Source of the DNA: Bacillus carboniphilus
GTDB taxonomy: Bacteria; Bacillota; Bacilli; Bacillales; JC228
NCBI RefSeq assembly: GCF_039522365.1
Contig: NZ_BAAADJ010000020.1
Span: 1 to 64,000 of the forward strand
Direction: 5' to 3'
DNA length: 64,000 nucleotides
Part shown: positions 7,213 through 16,853 of the stretch, piece by piece
Layout of the letters: the number at the start of each line of letters is the position of its first letter
Numbering within the stretch: position 1 is the first letter of the stretch
The notes under the pieces: model-generated
Databases searched by the model: none
What the model saw: only the letters and a program-made list of their open reading frames with translations
What the model was told of the DNA's origin: nothing
Translations under genes and position numbers: made by a program

Positions 7213-9330
7213 TTAATAAGATTCATAGATTCTTTCATCTAGAGAAGTCATGATCTCATACTGACAAAGCTTTAATTCAAAAATCTTCAGCGGATCTCGA
7301 TACAATTCAGGATTTCTCCTCAAATATTTTAATGATTTTTTATCTTTATCAATATCGACTTTTGCCTTTTCAATTGTCTTATTCAGTACTTCAAAAGGAT
7401 TCGTAAACACCATGCTAATGTCTCGCTCTAGGGTTTTCTCAAATAGTTCTAATTGTTGCATGAAAGGATAAATAATATCCTCGGCTGCTTGACTATAATC
7501 GGCCCCTTCTATGAATTGTTTATATTTACTTTGTAGTATTTCTTTACTTTTAGATAGGGTTCCAAACAGTTTACCTGCGCTTTTTAAAACCAACTGTGAA
7601 GGGGTATACCGCATCATGATATTGGCTTTTGTGAGATTAACAACACCATTCGTCATCCTTCCCACATCTCTCCGCCAATCCTCCAGCACCCTAAAGTCAC
7701 AGTCCAATTGGATGTTCTTTTCAGTGTATATATTATTGAAACTCTCACTCATTTCATTTAAGTTGGCCTGGCAGTCTTTTAATTCTCTTTCAGAATCCTC
7801 AATCCACCCTTGGGCTGCTTCCCGAAAATAAAGTAAGGCTGTTTCTTCCATATATTTAGAAATCCGATTATTCATTTCATCATTTAACACAACATGAATA
7901 TTACCGAAATCGCTATCTTCTTTTACCAAGTCCGAACAATTCCGGAGCAATTCTGGTATCTTGATCATCATTTCTAGTCTCAGATCATTCTTTATTTTGC
8001 CGAATGACTTTTGAATGCTTAAAACTTTTTCCTCTTCCATGTCACTCAAATGATGATGCATTCCATTCAATTTTGCTAAAAGTTCTTCATTTAGTTCTAT
8101 ATGATCCACGATAGAGCTTTCTATTTCTATCCGTTTCTGCATTAGAAATTCAATCGACTTTTTAATAATGAAAAGAGTATTAGAGATAGTCTTCTCTTCA
8201 ATGTTGTGCTCTTCCATCACCAACTTAATGTGAATCGATAACTCATCTAAAAGACCTTGATCCTTTGCCCACATTTTAATGGATTCTAGAAGCTCAATTC
8301 CGTCTCCAATATTACCTTGATCATTTCTGGCCATATTTAGTAGATTCTCTGCCTCACTTACCAAATCTGCATCGATATTAGCCGGAAAAATATGATCCCA
8401 CGCTAATACGGCTGTTGAGGACACTAATAGATCTGTATCGGATGAAACCCTCAACCAGTTTGAAAAATGACCTTGTACCAACCCAGAAAATTCCTTTATC
8501 AAAAACTTCCCACTCACTAATTCATAATAGGTTTCTTTAAAAGCGTCAGGAAATCGCTTCCAGATATAGGAGCTTTTTAAATCAATGTTTAGTAGGAGTT
8601 TGTTAATCTCTTTTAACCATTGGAAGTACAGATCACTTTCTCTGTAACTACTCCACAATATAGTAGAGAAGCTCTCAAAACGAAAAGTATCGATTTCGAA
8701 TAAAGCCAATAATGCTTCATTAAAGAACGCAGGCTCGATCTTGACCGTATGTCCTTGTTCTATATATCCTTCTAAAGTAGAAAACCAAGTTAGTGACTTC
8801 GTCCGTATTGCCTCATTGACAGCAAGCTTTACCGCATTGCCCCAATCCTGATATTTCTCATAGAAGCCCTTAGCCATATCAGTAACGCCTGAGTAGTCTG
8901 GATTTAATTGGACCGTACTTTGGATTGTTTCCGTTGCTTTTTCTAGTTTACCAAGCTTTATGTATAGGGAAAAAAGCTGAATCAAGACTTCTGTTTTTAA
9001 CACAACAGAACTGGTATCAACTGCCTTATAATAGTCTTCTGCAATCGCCAGTAAATCCATTTCATAATGGGCATCTGCTATATTTTTCTTTGCCCATGGC
9101 TTTAAATCATCATCTGAGATATTTTCCCATTTAAAAATCGCTGCTTCATAGTCTTTATTTAGGTAGTAAACCTCCCCTTGAGCATAGCGAATCGAAGAAT
9201 ACTCAGGGGTTTCCTTCTTTTTCTCATCCATGAACATGTCACCCAAAATTTGAAGTGAGTGCCCGTTTTTATTTTCATCTAACACTTTTTTATAATAAGA
9301 TTTGTTAATTAAATCTATTTCCATTGTCAT
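7213..9330 (-). CDS. Large TPR plus alpha-helical protein, function unknown
   Basis: 705 aa, hydrophilic and almost wholly alpha-helical by composition. Residues about 40-170 look like tetratricopeptide repeats (YAQGEVYYLNKDYEAAIFKWE; AEDYYKAV). Residues about 380-680 are long charged helices with coiled-coil character and recall the stalk region of dynamin-like GTPases. No GxxxxGKS P-loop is visible, so there is no obvious nucleotide-binding domain. The start has GAGGGAT about 8 nt upstream. It precedes the YceG/trypsin fusion on the same strand. A scaffold or sensor working with that protease is possible but unproven. Confidence 0.65.
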   Translation of the reverse strand: MTMEIDLINKSYYKKVLDENKNGHSLQILGDMFMDEKKKETPEYSSIRYAQGEVYYLNKDYEAAIFKWENISDDDLKPWAKKNIADAHYEMDLLAIAEDYYKAVDTSSVVLKTEVLIQLFSLYIKLGKLEKATETIQSTVQLNPDYSGVTDMAKGFYEKYQDWGNAVKLAVNEAIRTKSLTWFSTLEGYIEQGHTVKIEPAFFNEALLALFEIDTFRFESFSTILWSSYRESDLYFQWLKEINKLLLNIDLKSSYIWKRFPDAFKETYYELVSGKFLIKEFSGLVQGHFSNWLRVSSDTDLLVSSTAVLAWDHIFPANIDADLVSEAENLLNMARNDQGNIGDGIELLESIKMWAKDQGLLDELSIHIKLVMEEHNIEEKTISNTLFIIKKSIEFLMQKRIEIESSIVDHIELNEELLAKLNGMHHHLSDMEEEKVLSIQKSFGKIKNDLRLEMMIKIPELLRNCSDLVKEDSDFGNIHVVLNDEMNNRISKYMEETALLYFREAAQGWIEDSERELKDCQANLNEMSESFNNIYTEKNIQLDCDFRVLEDWRRDVGRMTNGVVNLTKANIMMRYTPSQLVLKSAGKLFGTLSKSKEILQSKYKQFIEGADYSQAAEDIIYPFMQQLELFEKTLERDISMVFTNPFEVLNKTIEKAKVDIDKDKKSLKYLRRNPELYRDPLKIFELKLCQYEIMTSLDERIYESY

Positions 9331-9635
9331 CTTAATCCCTCACAATCTATAAGAATTGTGTACCTATATACAGTTATATTCCTAACTTTCTCTCTTTCTA
9401 AAACTAGTGATACTTATAGCAAATTCATGGTTACTATATTAACACGAAGTAAATCCCAATTTTGTGAGGGTCATTTAATTACCAATATTAACCTGCCCTT
9501 CCAGTCTCAAAAAAAATATGGTTCCACAAAACAATCTATCATGGTAAACTTACAAATGTTATTGTCTCAACATTGTGAAGCATCAGTCTTCTCTATTGTT
9601 CTTACTTTTTCAAATTAGGGGAAGGGGTAGAAAAC
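9331..9635. other. Intergenic gap upstream of sstT
   Basis: About 305 AT-rich bases between two divergent genes. It must hold promoters in both directions. I see no riboswitch, hairpin or small gene with a convincing ribosome site. Confidence 0.6.
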
Positions 9636-10847
9636 ATGAAAAATATCATCTCTAAATGGAATCAGATTAGTCTGGTTAAACGCATCCTTATGGGCTTAAT
9701 CCTGGGGGTTATTTTAGCACTAACGGTTCCAGACACTTTTAGTGGTGTCACCATATTTGGTTCTTTATTTGTTGGTGCGTTGAAAGCGCTTGCACCTATT
9801 TTAGTTTTGTTCTTAGTTATGCATGCCATCTCTAAAAACAGAAGTGGCCATCAAACGAATATAAAATCAATTCTTGTGCTATATGGTTTAGGTACTATCC
9901 TAGCTGGGTTTGTAGGAGTTTTGGCAAGTTTTATTTTCCCTGTTAGCTTATCACTTACACCGGGTGCAGAGGACCTCACTCCTCCTGGTGGGATATTAGA
10001 AGTACTTCAAACATTATTACTGAACATTGTGGACAACCCTGTAAATGCGTTACTTAATGCAAACTATGTTGGTATTTTAACTTGGGCTGTATTACTTGGG
10101 GTTGCGTTAAGAAATGCCTCTGACTCAACGAAAAATGTTCTTGCTAATTTTTCTGAGGCTATTTCGACAATAGTGAAATGGGTCATCAATCTTGCTCCAT
10201 TTGGGATCATGGGCCTCGTTTTTGAAGCAATCGTAGCAAATGGCCTAACTGCCTTACTTGACTATGGGAAATTGCTTATAGTTCTGCTAGGATGTATGTT
10301 CGTTGTGGCTTTGGTCGTGAACCCAATCATTGTATTCATGTATATTCGGAAAAACCCATATCCACTCGTACTAAAATGCCTAAGAGAAAGCGGAATTACA
10401 GCATTCTTTACTCGTAGCTCAGCTGCCAATATTCCTGTTAATATGAAAATTTGTGAGGATTTAAAGTTAGATAAGAATACGTATTCGGTATCTATTCCAT
10501 TAGGGGCTACCATTAACATGGCTGGTGCTGCCGTTACGATCTCCGTCCTAACTCTAGCAGCTGTTCATACACTTGGTATTCAGGTTGATTTTGGGACAGC
10601 CCTTATATTGGTCGTCCTATCTGCAGTATCCGCAACAGGTGCTTCAGGTGTAGCCGGTGGTTCACTCTTACTGATTCCTTTAGCAAGTAGCTTATTTGGT
10701 ATTCCAAATGATGTTGCGATGCAAGTGGTTGGTGTTGGTTTTATTATTGGTGTTTTACAAGATTCTTGCGAGACTGCACTTAACTCTTCTTCAGACGTTT
10801 TATTTACGGCAACGGCTGAGTATGCAAATATTCGAAAGGAAGGTTAA
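9636..10847 (+). CDS. sstT: Serine/threonine:Na+ symporter SstT
   Basis: 403-aa polytopic membrane protein of the dicarboxylate/amino acid:cation symporter family with about eight hydrophobic segments plus re-entrant loops. The SstT subfamily is indicated by the short length, the N-terminal [17 protein letters not shown], the [13 protein letters not shown] segment (about residues 258-270) and the substrate-binding [11 protein letters not shown] loop. It imports L-serine and L-threonine with sodium. GGGGAAGGGG precedes the ATG. It stands alone, with a strong terminator downstream. No T-box or other leader element was seen. Confidence 0.93.
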   Translation: MKNIISKWNQISLVKRILMGLILGVILALTVPDTFSGVTIFGSLFVGALKALAPILVLFLVMHAISKNRSGHQTNIKSILVLYGLGTILAGFVGVLASFIFPVSLSLTPGAEDLTPPGGILEVLQTLLLNIVDNPVNALLNANYVGILTWAVLLGVALRNASDSTKNVLANFSEAISTIVKWVINLAPFGIMGLVFEAIVANGLTALLDYGKLLIVLLGCMFVVALVVNPIIVFMYIRKNPYPLVLKCLRESGITAFFTRSSAANIPVNMKICEDLKLDKNTYSVSIPLGATINMAGAAVTISVLTLAAVHTLGIQVDFGTALILVVLSAVSATGASGVAGGSLLLIPLASSLFGIPNDVAMQVVGVGFIIGVLQDSCETALNSSSDVLFTATAEYANIRKEG

Positions 10848-10875
10848 GAGCTTTTAGACGAAGTTAAGATCACAT

Positions 10876-10920
10876 AAAAAACGAGATGCTAGAACTCCAT
10901 CTAGTTATCTCGTTTTTTTT
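10876..10920. terminator. Bidirectional terminator between sstT and the ABC operon
   Basis: A stem of about 14 bp (AACGAGATGCTAGA / TCTAGTTATCTCGTT) with A-runs before and eight T after. It can serve the two convergent units. Confidence 0.92.
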
Positions 10921-10924
10921 AATC

Positions 10925-11935
10925 CTATTGAGGTAGGTCATTATTTATATCTATAAAGTGACATGATGCAATATGCCCCTCTTCTACCTCTAAAGGCTGT
11001 GGATCTTGTGTTTTACATATATCTTGAGCGTATGGACACCTAGTGTGAAAACGACAACCACTCGGGATATTTAACGGACTGGGAACATCCCCTTTAAGAA
11101 TCATCCTCTTTTTTTCCGTTTCTGTAATGTCAGGAATGGCAGAGAACAGTGCTTTTGTATAGGGATGTCTTGGGTTTTGATAGATGGATTTTTTATCTCC
11201 TATCTCTACTAGCCTCCCAAGATACATGACACCGACACGATCGCTTATATGCCTTACCACTGACAAATCATGGGATATAAAGATATAAGTGAAACCATAA
11301 TTCTTTTTCAAACGTTGCAACAAATTTAGTATTTGAGCTTGTACCGAAACATCCAGAGCAGAGACGGCTTCATCACAAATAATAAGCTTTGGCTTAACCG
11401 CTAACGCACGAGCAATACTAACCCTTTGGCGTTGACCTCCACTGAACTCATGTGGATATCTAAAGTAATGTTCTGGATCTAGTCCCACATCAACTAGCAA
11501 TCCTTGAATATATGAAACTTCCTCAGACTTTGGAACAATCTTATGAATTCGAACAATTTCACTTAGCATCGATCCAATCGTTTTCCGTTCATTTAAAGAC
11601 GCAAAAGGATCTTGAAAGATAATTTGGATATCCTTCCTGAGCATCCTTAGCTCCTTACCTCTTAGCTTAGTGATATCCTTTCCTTGAAACCATACTTCCC
11701 CCTCGGTAGCATTCTGTAATTGTAGGATTACACGCCCCATCGTTGATTTTCCACAACCAGATTCACCGACAATTCCGAGGGTTTCTCCTTCGTTAACAGA
11801 AAAAGAAAGATCATCAACTGCTTTTACTATCTGTGATTCTTTACCAAACAGAAGACCACTACCACTAGGAAAATACTTTTTTAATCCTTTAACGTCAAGT
11901 AGTGGCACTGACTGCTTCACCAATTGCTGGGTCAT
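10925..11935 (-). CDS. Peptide-type ABC transporter ATPase, OppF/DppF class
   Basis: 336-aa cytoplasmic ATPase with Walker A GESGCGKS, signature SGGQRQR, Walker B LIICDEAVSALD, and the C-terminal oligopeptide/dipeptide transporter motif with Cys residues (RFHTRCPYAQDIC, about 292-304) that is typical of OppF/DppF. It is the last gene of a five-gene operon and overlaps the 3' end of the OppD-like gene by 41 nt in another frame, which implies translational coupling. AAGGGGGGAG precedes its ATG. Together with the OppD-like ATPase it should power import by the two permeases at 12963 and 13853. Confidence 0.92.
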   Translation of the reverse strand: MTQQLVKQSVPLLDVKGLKKYFPSGSGLLFGKESQIVKAVDDLSFSVNEGETLGIVGESGCGKSTMGRVILQLQNATEGEVWFQGKDITKLRGKELRMLRKDIQIIFQDPFASLNERKTIGSMLSEIVRIHKIVPKSEEVSYIQGLLVDVGLDPEHYFRYPHEFSGGQRQRVSIARALAVKPKLIICDEAVSALDVSVQAQILNLLQRLKKNYGFTYIFISHDLSVVRHISDRVGVMYLGRLVEIGDKKSIYQNPRHPYTKALFSAIPDITETEKKRMILKGDVPSPLNIPSGCRFHTRCPYAQDICKTQDPQPLEVEEGHIASCHFIDINNDLPQ

Positions 11936-12926
11936 CTGTGCTCCCCCCTTGCATTTGCTCCCATTTGTCTGAATACATCCAACATCTTACTGTTCCTTTG
12001 CCTTCCTCGTACAGCTCTGGTTTTACAGTAAAACATTCTTCTTTTGCAAATGGACATCTTGTCGAAAATCTACAACCTTCTGGCATGTTATCAGGACTTG
12101 GGACACTTCCTTTAATAGTAGGCAACTCCTCTTGTTCATCATCACCTAGTGTAGGGAGAGAACGGATAAGCCCTTTTGTATAGGGGTGTTTAGGATGCTT
12201 AAACAAATCTTTCGCATCGCTCATTTCAACCACTTCTCCTGCGTACATAACGAGAACCCGGTCAGCCACCTCTGAGACAACACCTAAGTCATGGGTAATC
12301 ATCATAATGCTCATTCCGAACTCTTCTTTAAGATTGCCCATTAACTCAAGAATTTGTGCTTGAATCGTAACGTCTAGAGCTGTTGTGGGTTCGTCTGCAA
12401 TCAGTAGCTTTGGCTTACAAACTAAGGCCATAGCAATCATAACCCGTTGTCGCATACCTCCGCTCATTTCATGTGGGTAGGATTTGATTCTTGTTTCTGG
12501 AGAAGGAATCCCTACAAGTCTCAGCATTTCAATTGCTTTTTCTGTTGCCTCTTTTTTCGTCACTTTTTGGTGAATTCTAATAGCTTCACTAATTTGTTTA
12601 CCAACCGTATGAACTGGATTTAGTGAAGTCATTGGCTCCTGAAAAATCATCGAAATCTCATTACCTCTGATTCTACTCAATTCCTTTTGATTCTTCTTGC
12701 TCAAATCATCACCATTAAAAAGGATGTGTCCATTTGTTATTTTCCCTAAACCCGGAAGTAGGCCCATGACAGATAGAGATGTGAGGCTTTTGCCACAGCC
12801 AGATTCACCAACAATACAAAGGGTCTCCCCTTCTCTTACTGTAAACGTAATGCCATTTATAATCGATTTATATCCTTTTTTTTCTTCAAACCCGACATGT
12901 AAATCCTTCACTTCGAGTTGATTCAT
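11895..12926 (-). CDS. Peptide-type ABC transporter ATPase, OppD/DppD class
   Basis: 343-aa ATPase with Walker A GESGCGKS (about 38-45), Q-loop [10 protein letters not shown], signature SGGMRQR, Walker [13 protein letters not shown], and a C-terminal Cys-containing extension ([13 protein letters not shown]). It pairs with the OppF-like ATPase that overlaps its end. GTAGGGGTAGAAGGT precedes the ATG. The operon is controlled by the SAM-I riboswitch upstream of the binding-protein gene, so it probably serves sulfur or methionine supply. Confidence 0.92.
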   Translation of the reverse strand: MNQLEVKDLHVGFEEKKGYKSIINGITFTVREGETLCIVGESGCGKSLTSLSVMGLLPGLGKITNGHILFNGDDLSKKNQKELSRIRGNEISMIFQEPMTSLNPVHTVGKQISEAIRIHQKVTKKEATEKAIEMLRLVGIPSPETRIKSYPHEMSGGMRQRVMIAMALVCKPKLLIADEPTTALDVTIQAQILELMGNLKEEFGMSIMMITHDLGVVSEVADRVLVMYAGEVVEMSDAKDLFKHPKHPYTKGLIRSLPTLGDDEQEELPTIKGSVPSPDNMPEGCRFSTRCPFAKEECFTVKPELYEEGKGTVRCWMYSDKWEQMQGGSTDDPAIGEAVSATT

Positions 12927-12962
12927 ACCTTCTACCCCTACTTTCTATTGAACAGCGATGCA

Positions 12963-13853
12963 TTATTTTGACTTTGGATCTAGCATGTCTCGAATACCGT
13001 CCCCAAAAAGGTTAATAGCCATAACGGTTATGAAGATGAAGAGTCCTGGAAATAATGCTATCCAAGGGGCTTGTGCCAAATATCCTTGTCCGGAAGATAA
13101 CATAGATCCCCAGCTTGGATCGGGTGGTTGTGTCCCTAATCCCAAATAACTTAATGAAGCTTCAGATATGATTGCAGATGCGATGGCTAACGTCGCTTGA
13201 ACAATAATCGGTGCCAAAATATTGGGCAGTATATGTAATAAGAGAATTCGCCAGTTTTTTAACCCCGATGCACGACAAGCCTCCACATATTCCCGTTCCC
13301 GATGAGCCAGCACCTCTGCCCTTACCAAACGAATAATATTCGGAGTTAACACAATTCCAATGGCAATCATTGCATTTTCTAAGCCTGCTCCAAATACAGC
13401 TGCTAAAGCCAATGCTAAAACTAGTGATGGAAAAGCTAGCATAGCATCCGTAATTCGCATAATGACGAATTCATCCCAAAACCCTCTAAAATAACCGCTG
13501 ATCATACCAATAGGAATCCCTATTACAAGTGCAATTCCAACTGAAATCAAACCTGCTTGTAAAGAAATTTGAGCTCCAAAAATCACACGGCTAAAAATAT
13601 CCCTACCCAGTTCATCTGTCCCAAACCAATTCACGCCATTTGGGGATTGAAGTACTTTTGAGTAGTCTTGTTCCGAGGGATCAAATGGTGCAATAAAAGG
13701 TGCAAATAAAGCAGTGATAATGATCACTACAGTAAATACTCCGCCTATTACCGCCAATTTATTTTCAAATAATCGAGCTAGCATTTGTTTCGTTTTTGAG
13801 TAGCTATGACTCCTTGGTTTTTTCTTTACTTCTATGGTCTGAATTGTTTCCAT
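12963..13853 (-). CDS. Peptide-type ABC transporter permease, DppC/OppC class
   Basis: 296-aa inner-membrane permease with six predicted segments. It has the N-terminal OppC domain with the FGTDELGRDIFSR motif (about 76-88) and the EAA-loop EACRASGLKNWRILLLHILP (about 189-208) that contacts the ATPase. Its ATG overlaps the stop codon of the upstream permease (TAATG), showing tight translational coupling. It forms the channel together with the DppB-like subunit. Confidence 0.93.
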   Translation of the reverse strand: METIQTIEVKKKPRSHSYSKTKQMLARLFENKLAVIGGVFTVVIIITALFAPFIAPFDPSEQDYSKVLQSPNGVNWFGTDELGRDIFSRVIFGAQISLQAGLISVGIALVIGIPIGMISGYFRGFWDEFVIMRITDAMLAFPSLVLALALAAVFGAGLENAMIAIGIVLTPNIIRLVRAEVLAHREREYVEACRASGLKNWRILLLHILPNILAPIIVQATLAIASAIISEASLSYLGLGTQPPDPSWGSMLSSGQGYLAQAPWIALFPGLFIFITVMAINLFGDGIRDMLDPKSK

Positions 13854-14809
13854 TACTTCGTCCCCCCTGCCAGTTTAATTCGGGGATCTAGCAGAGAATA
13901 TAAAATATCTACGACAAAATTCACAACAATGACGGAGAAAGCCATGAACAAGACGGCTCCTTGAACCATTGGAAAATCTCTAGTCAAAATGGAGTTAATA
14001 ACCAATTGACCTACACCCGGGACCGCAAAAATCGTCTCTGTTATGACCATCCCGCCTAATAACCCACCTAATTGTAGACCACTTACCGTTACAACAGGAA
14101 TTAAGGCATTCCGTAATGCATGGCCAAAAATCACTCCTCTTTCTAAGAGACCTTTAGCATACCCAGTGCGAATGTAATCCGATTTCAAAACTTCTAATAG
14201 ACTGGAACGCAGCATCCGCGTTAGCTCTGCTGATAACCGGATTCCAACAGTTGCGGCGGGCATTAACATAAATAATAACCACTTACCTAGATCTTCTGAT
14301 GGGGATACATACCCAGAAGGTGGCAACCATCCTAGTGTAATGGCAAATATATAGATTAAAAGAATCCCTAACCAAAACGGGGGTAAGGAAACACCAGAAA
14401 GTACAATAATAGTAGAGGAATAATCCCAAAACGTTCCCTTTCGTGTAGCACTAACAATCGCAACTGGAATCGCAATGAGAAGTGCAAGGAGAAATGCCAT
14501 AAAGGTAAGTTGTAATGTGATCGAGATCTTCTGCATAAGAACAGTAAGTACATCTGAATTATCTGTTAAAGACTGGCCAAAATCCCCCTGTAAAATGCCC
14601 ATTAACCAATTCAAATACTGAATATAAATAGGATTATTCAATCCCATTTTGGCTCGTAAGGCTTCTAGTGATTCCGGGGTAGCCTCCTGTCCTAAAATTA
14701 ACAAAGCAGGGTCACCAGGCAATATATTCACAATAGCAAATACGATTAAGCTGACTAAGAACATAATAAAAATCATAAGACCAAAGCGACGTAGTAGGTA
14801 GGAAATCAT
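13853..14809 (-). CDS. Peptide-type ABC transporter permease, DppB/OppB class
   Basis: 318-aa permease starting MISYLLRRFGLMIF, the usual DppB N-terminus. It has the INILPGDPALLILGQEAT segment, six membrane spans, and the EAA-type loop (RTGYAKGLLERGVIFGHALRNA, cut here; about 212-235). It is the second gene of the operon, after the binding protein, from which it is separated by a hairpin at 14837-14869. Confidence 0.93.
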   Translation of the reverse strand: MISYLLRRFGLMIFIMFLVSLIVFAIVNILPGDPALLILGQEATPESLEALRAKMGLNNPIYIQYLNWLMGILQGDFGQSLTDNSDVLTVLMQKISITLQLTFMAFLLALLIAIPVAIVSATRKGTFWDYSSTIIVLSGVSLPPFWLGILLIYIFAITLGWLPPSGYVSPSEDLGKWLLFMLMPAATVGIRLSAELTRMLRSSLLEVLKSDYIRTGYAKGLLERGVIFGHALRNALIPVVTVSGLQLGGLLGGMVITETIFAVPGVGQLVINSILTRDFPMVQGAVLFMAFSVIVVNFVVDILYSLLDPRIKLAGGTK

Positions 14810-14836
14810 CTAACACCCCTCCTGTAAACTATTTAA

Positions 14837-14869
14837 ATGAGGTGTTGCGAACTTCGCAACACCCTCATT
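14837..14869 (-). terminator. Intercistronic hairpin after the binding-protein gene
   Basis: A 12-13 bp stem (GAGGGTGTTGCGAA / TTCGCAACACCTC) lies between the binding protein and the permeases. There is no strong T-run on the minus strand, so it probably acts as a partial terminator or mRNA 3'-end stabiliser that raises binding-protein output over the permeases. Confidence 0.7.
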
Positions 14870-14870
14870 T

Positions 14871-16409
14871 TTACTCAAAATATAAGGTTTCTGGACGGAC
14901 AATCCCATCCGGTACATGGGTAAATCCTTTAACATTTTTTTTCATTACTTTCACGTCTTGTTCATGGTAAAGAAAAATATAAGGTGCTTCTTCAAATAAA
15001 ATTTCGGAGAATGTTTGATAATTTTCTGCCCGAACTTTTTGGTCTACTGATGTACGAGCCTCATTTAATAAGCGATCCATTTCATCATTATTTATTCCAG
15101 TAAAATTATAAACTCCATCAGAAACAAAGTAGTTATAGGCATTACCGTCCGGGTCAGTACGGCCACTCCACCCTAGGCGTGTCACGTCAAAATTACCACT
15201 GAATTCATCTTCAATCAGTTTTCCTCGTTCAACCATTTCAATATCCATCGTAATTCCGATTTCCTTTAACATGGATTGAAGCATTTGCGCAGTTTGTTTT
15301 TCTGTTTCGCTAGGAGCAATTTTAATCGTAAAGCTCGGGTTTTCAATTCCAGATTCCTTTACCAACTGTTTCGCTTTTTCAATATCTCCTTCAGGAATTG
15401 CAATATCTGAATTGTTTGCCCAACTAGAAGGAGGGAACGGACTTACGGAAGGTACTGCCCCACCGTGAAATACAACGGATGCCAATGCTTGACGGTCGAT
15501 TCCAATATTAATGGCTTCACGTATATTTTTATTATTAAATGGCTCTCTACTCATATTGAGATGCATTCCTTGGAATCCAAGGCCATCCACTCTAGAAACA
15601 GTGATTCCTGCATTCTTTTCAAGTTGAGCAATATCCTTAAAACCAATAGTTGTTACAATATCTAAATCTCCAGAAGTCATGTTCGTGACTCGAATGTTTT
15701 CATCTGTAATGGTCTTATAAACTACTTCTTTAATTTTTGGAGCTTCTCCCCAATAATCGTCATTACGCGTCAATGTAATATGACTTTGTGCTACTCGTTC
15801 CACAAATTTATATGGACCTGCACCAACCGGTTTATTGGCAATGTCTTCACCCAACTCTTGAATAGCCGTTGGTGAAATCATCATTCCTGCTCTGTCCGTA
15901 AGAACACTTAAGAACGGTGCGTACGGTTCTGTTAAAACAACCTCTAATGTTGTTTCATTCACTACATTCACTTGATCAATCAATTCTAATTCAGATTTAC
16001 GTGGTGAACCAAAATCGGGATCTAGCATACGCTCGAAGTTGAATTTTACAGCCTCTGCGTTAAAGTCTGTACCATCATGGAAGGTTACGTCTTCACGCAA
16101 AGAAAATGTATATGTTTTTCCATCATCAGAAATGTCCCATTCTTTCACTAAACTAGGAACAATCTCTAGGTCCTCATTTACCTCTAATAGCTTGCTATAC
16201 ACTCCCTGTAATACTTGTCTATCAACAGAAGATGAGGATCTGTGGGGGTCTAGGCTTGGTGGTTCAGCATCTAAACCAATGGTTAACGTATCTTTTTTAG
16301 GTGTATCTGTGTTTGTTTGTGCTTGGTTACTAGAATCTTTTCCACATCCAGATAGGATAAAGAAAAGAGAAACTAATAGTAACAGTCCAGCTTGCAAGTT
16401 CTTTTTCAT
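14871..16409 (-). CDS. Solute-binding lipoprotein of a SAM-riboswitch-controlled ABC importer
   Basis: 512-aa family 5 extracellular binding protein. The N-terminus has a lysine-rich start, a hydrophobic stretch and lipobox LSGC (Cys about 22), so it is a lipoprotein. The mature part has the family motifs LDPHRSSSSVDRQVLQGVY and FHDGTDFNAEAVKFNFERM (cut here). The sequence style recalls GsiB/DppA-type binders of glutathione or short peptides. AAGGGAG lies 9 nt before the ATG. It is the first gene after the SAM-I riboswitch. A sulfur-containing ligand (Met-peptides, glutathione or derivatives) is therefore likely, but not proven. Confidence 0.9.
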   Translation of the reverse strand: MKKNLQAGLLLLVSLFFILSGCGKDSSNQAQTNTDTPKKDTLTIGLDAEPPSLDPHRSSSSVDRQVLQGVYSKLLEVNEDLEIVPSLVKEWDISDDGKTYTFSLREDVTFHDGTDFNAEAVKFNFERMLDPDFGSPRKSELELIDQVNVVNETTLEVVLTEPYAPFLSVLTDRAGMMISPTAIQELGEDIANKPVGAGPYKFVERVAQSHITLTRNDDYWGEAPKIKEVVYKTITDENIRVTNMTSGDLDIVTTIGFKDIAQLEKNAGITVSRVDGLGFQGMHLNMSREPFNNKNIREAINIGIDRQALASVVFHGGAVPSVSPFPPSSWANNSDIAIPEGDIEKAKQLVKESGIENPSFTIKIAPSETEKQTAQMLQSMLKEIGITMDIEMVERGKLIEDEFSGNFDVTRLGWSGRTDPDGNAYNYFVSDGVYNFTGINNDEMDRLLNEARTSVDQKVRAENYQTFSEILFEEAPYIFLYHEQDVKVMKKNVKGFTHVPDGIVRPETLYFE

Positions 16410-16458
16410 TTCTTCTATCTCCCTTATTTTTATTCGTGCTGTACTTAATTTCTTTTCA

Positions 16459-16649
16459 TAAAAAAATCCCTCTTCAGCATAAGAAGAGGGATTACTGTGA
16501 TATAGTCAAACTACATCATATATGAACCACTCTTCCCATCTTTCAAGTCAAAATGACTTGAAGGAATTGGCACGGTGTTTTATACGTTGGTATAAAATCC
16601 GCTGCCGAGGTTTCACAGGGCCAGTCCCTCCACCTCTCTGGATAAGAAG
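16459..16649 (-). promoter_or_regulatory. SAM-I (S-box) riboswitch with terminator
   Basis: The minus-strand leader carries the S-box core: CTTATCCAGAGAGGTGGAGG, then GGGACTGGCCC, then GAAACCTCGGCAGC. The P1 helix pairs CTTCTTATC (16641-16649) with GATGGGAAG (16532-16540) over nine base pairs. The expression platform ends in a stem with AATCCCTCTTC and TGAAGAGGGATT arms and seven T (16459-16493). When S-adenosylmethionine is bound, transcription of the ABC operon should stop; SAM starvation should switch it on. Confidence 0.96.
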
Positions 16650-16688
16650 ATTATTTGCTTTTATGTAGTAAAGCACTGCTGCGTTAAT

Positions 16689-16716
16689 ACTATACTAGGA
16701 AACTTATTTTTGTCAA
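16689..16716 (-). promoter_or_regulatory. SigA-type promoter of the riboswitch operon
   Basis: TTGACA, a 16-bp spacer, then TATAGT, placed so that transcription starts some 30 nt before the riboswitch P1 helix. Confidence 0.75.
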
Positions 16717-16853
16717 TAAAATAAATGCAAGAATAAATATTCTAATTATTTTTAATAGACTGATATAATAAGTTAATGTTGCACAACATCAGATGTTTTT
16801 GGGCATCCTAATAAACAGGACACCCTATATTTTTAAAATCCAGGAGAGTAAAA

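Noticed and set aside
9358-9618. 86-codon plus-strand frame upstream of sstT
   Set aside because: No Shine-Dalgarno and an untypical amino acid mix; it lies in the divergent promoter region.
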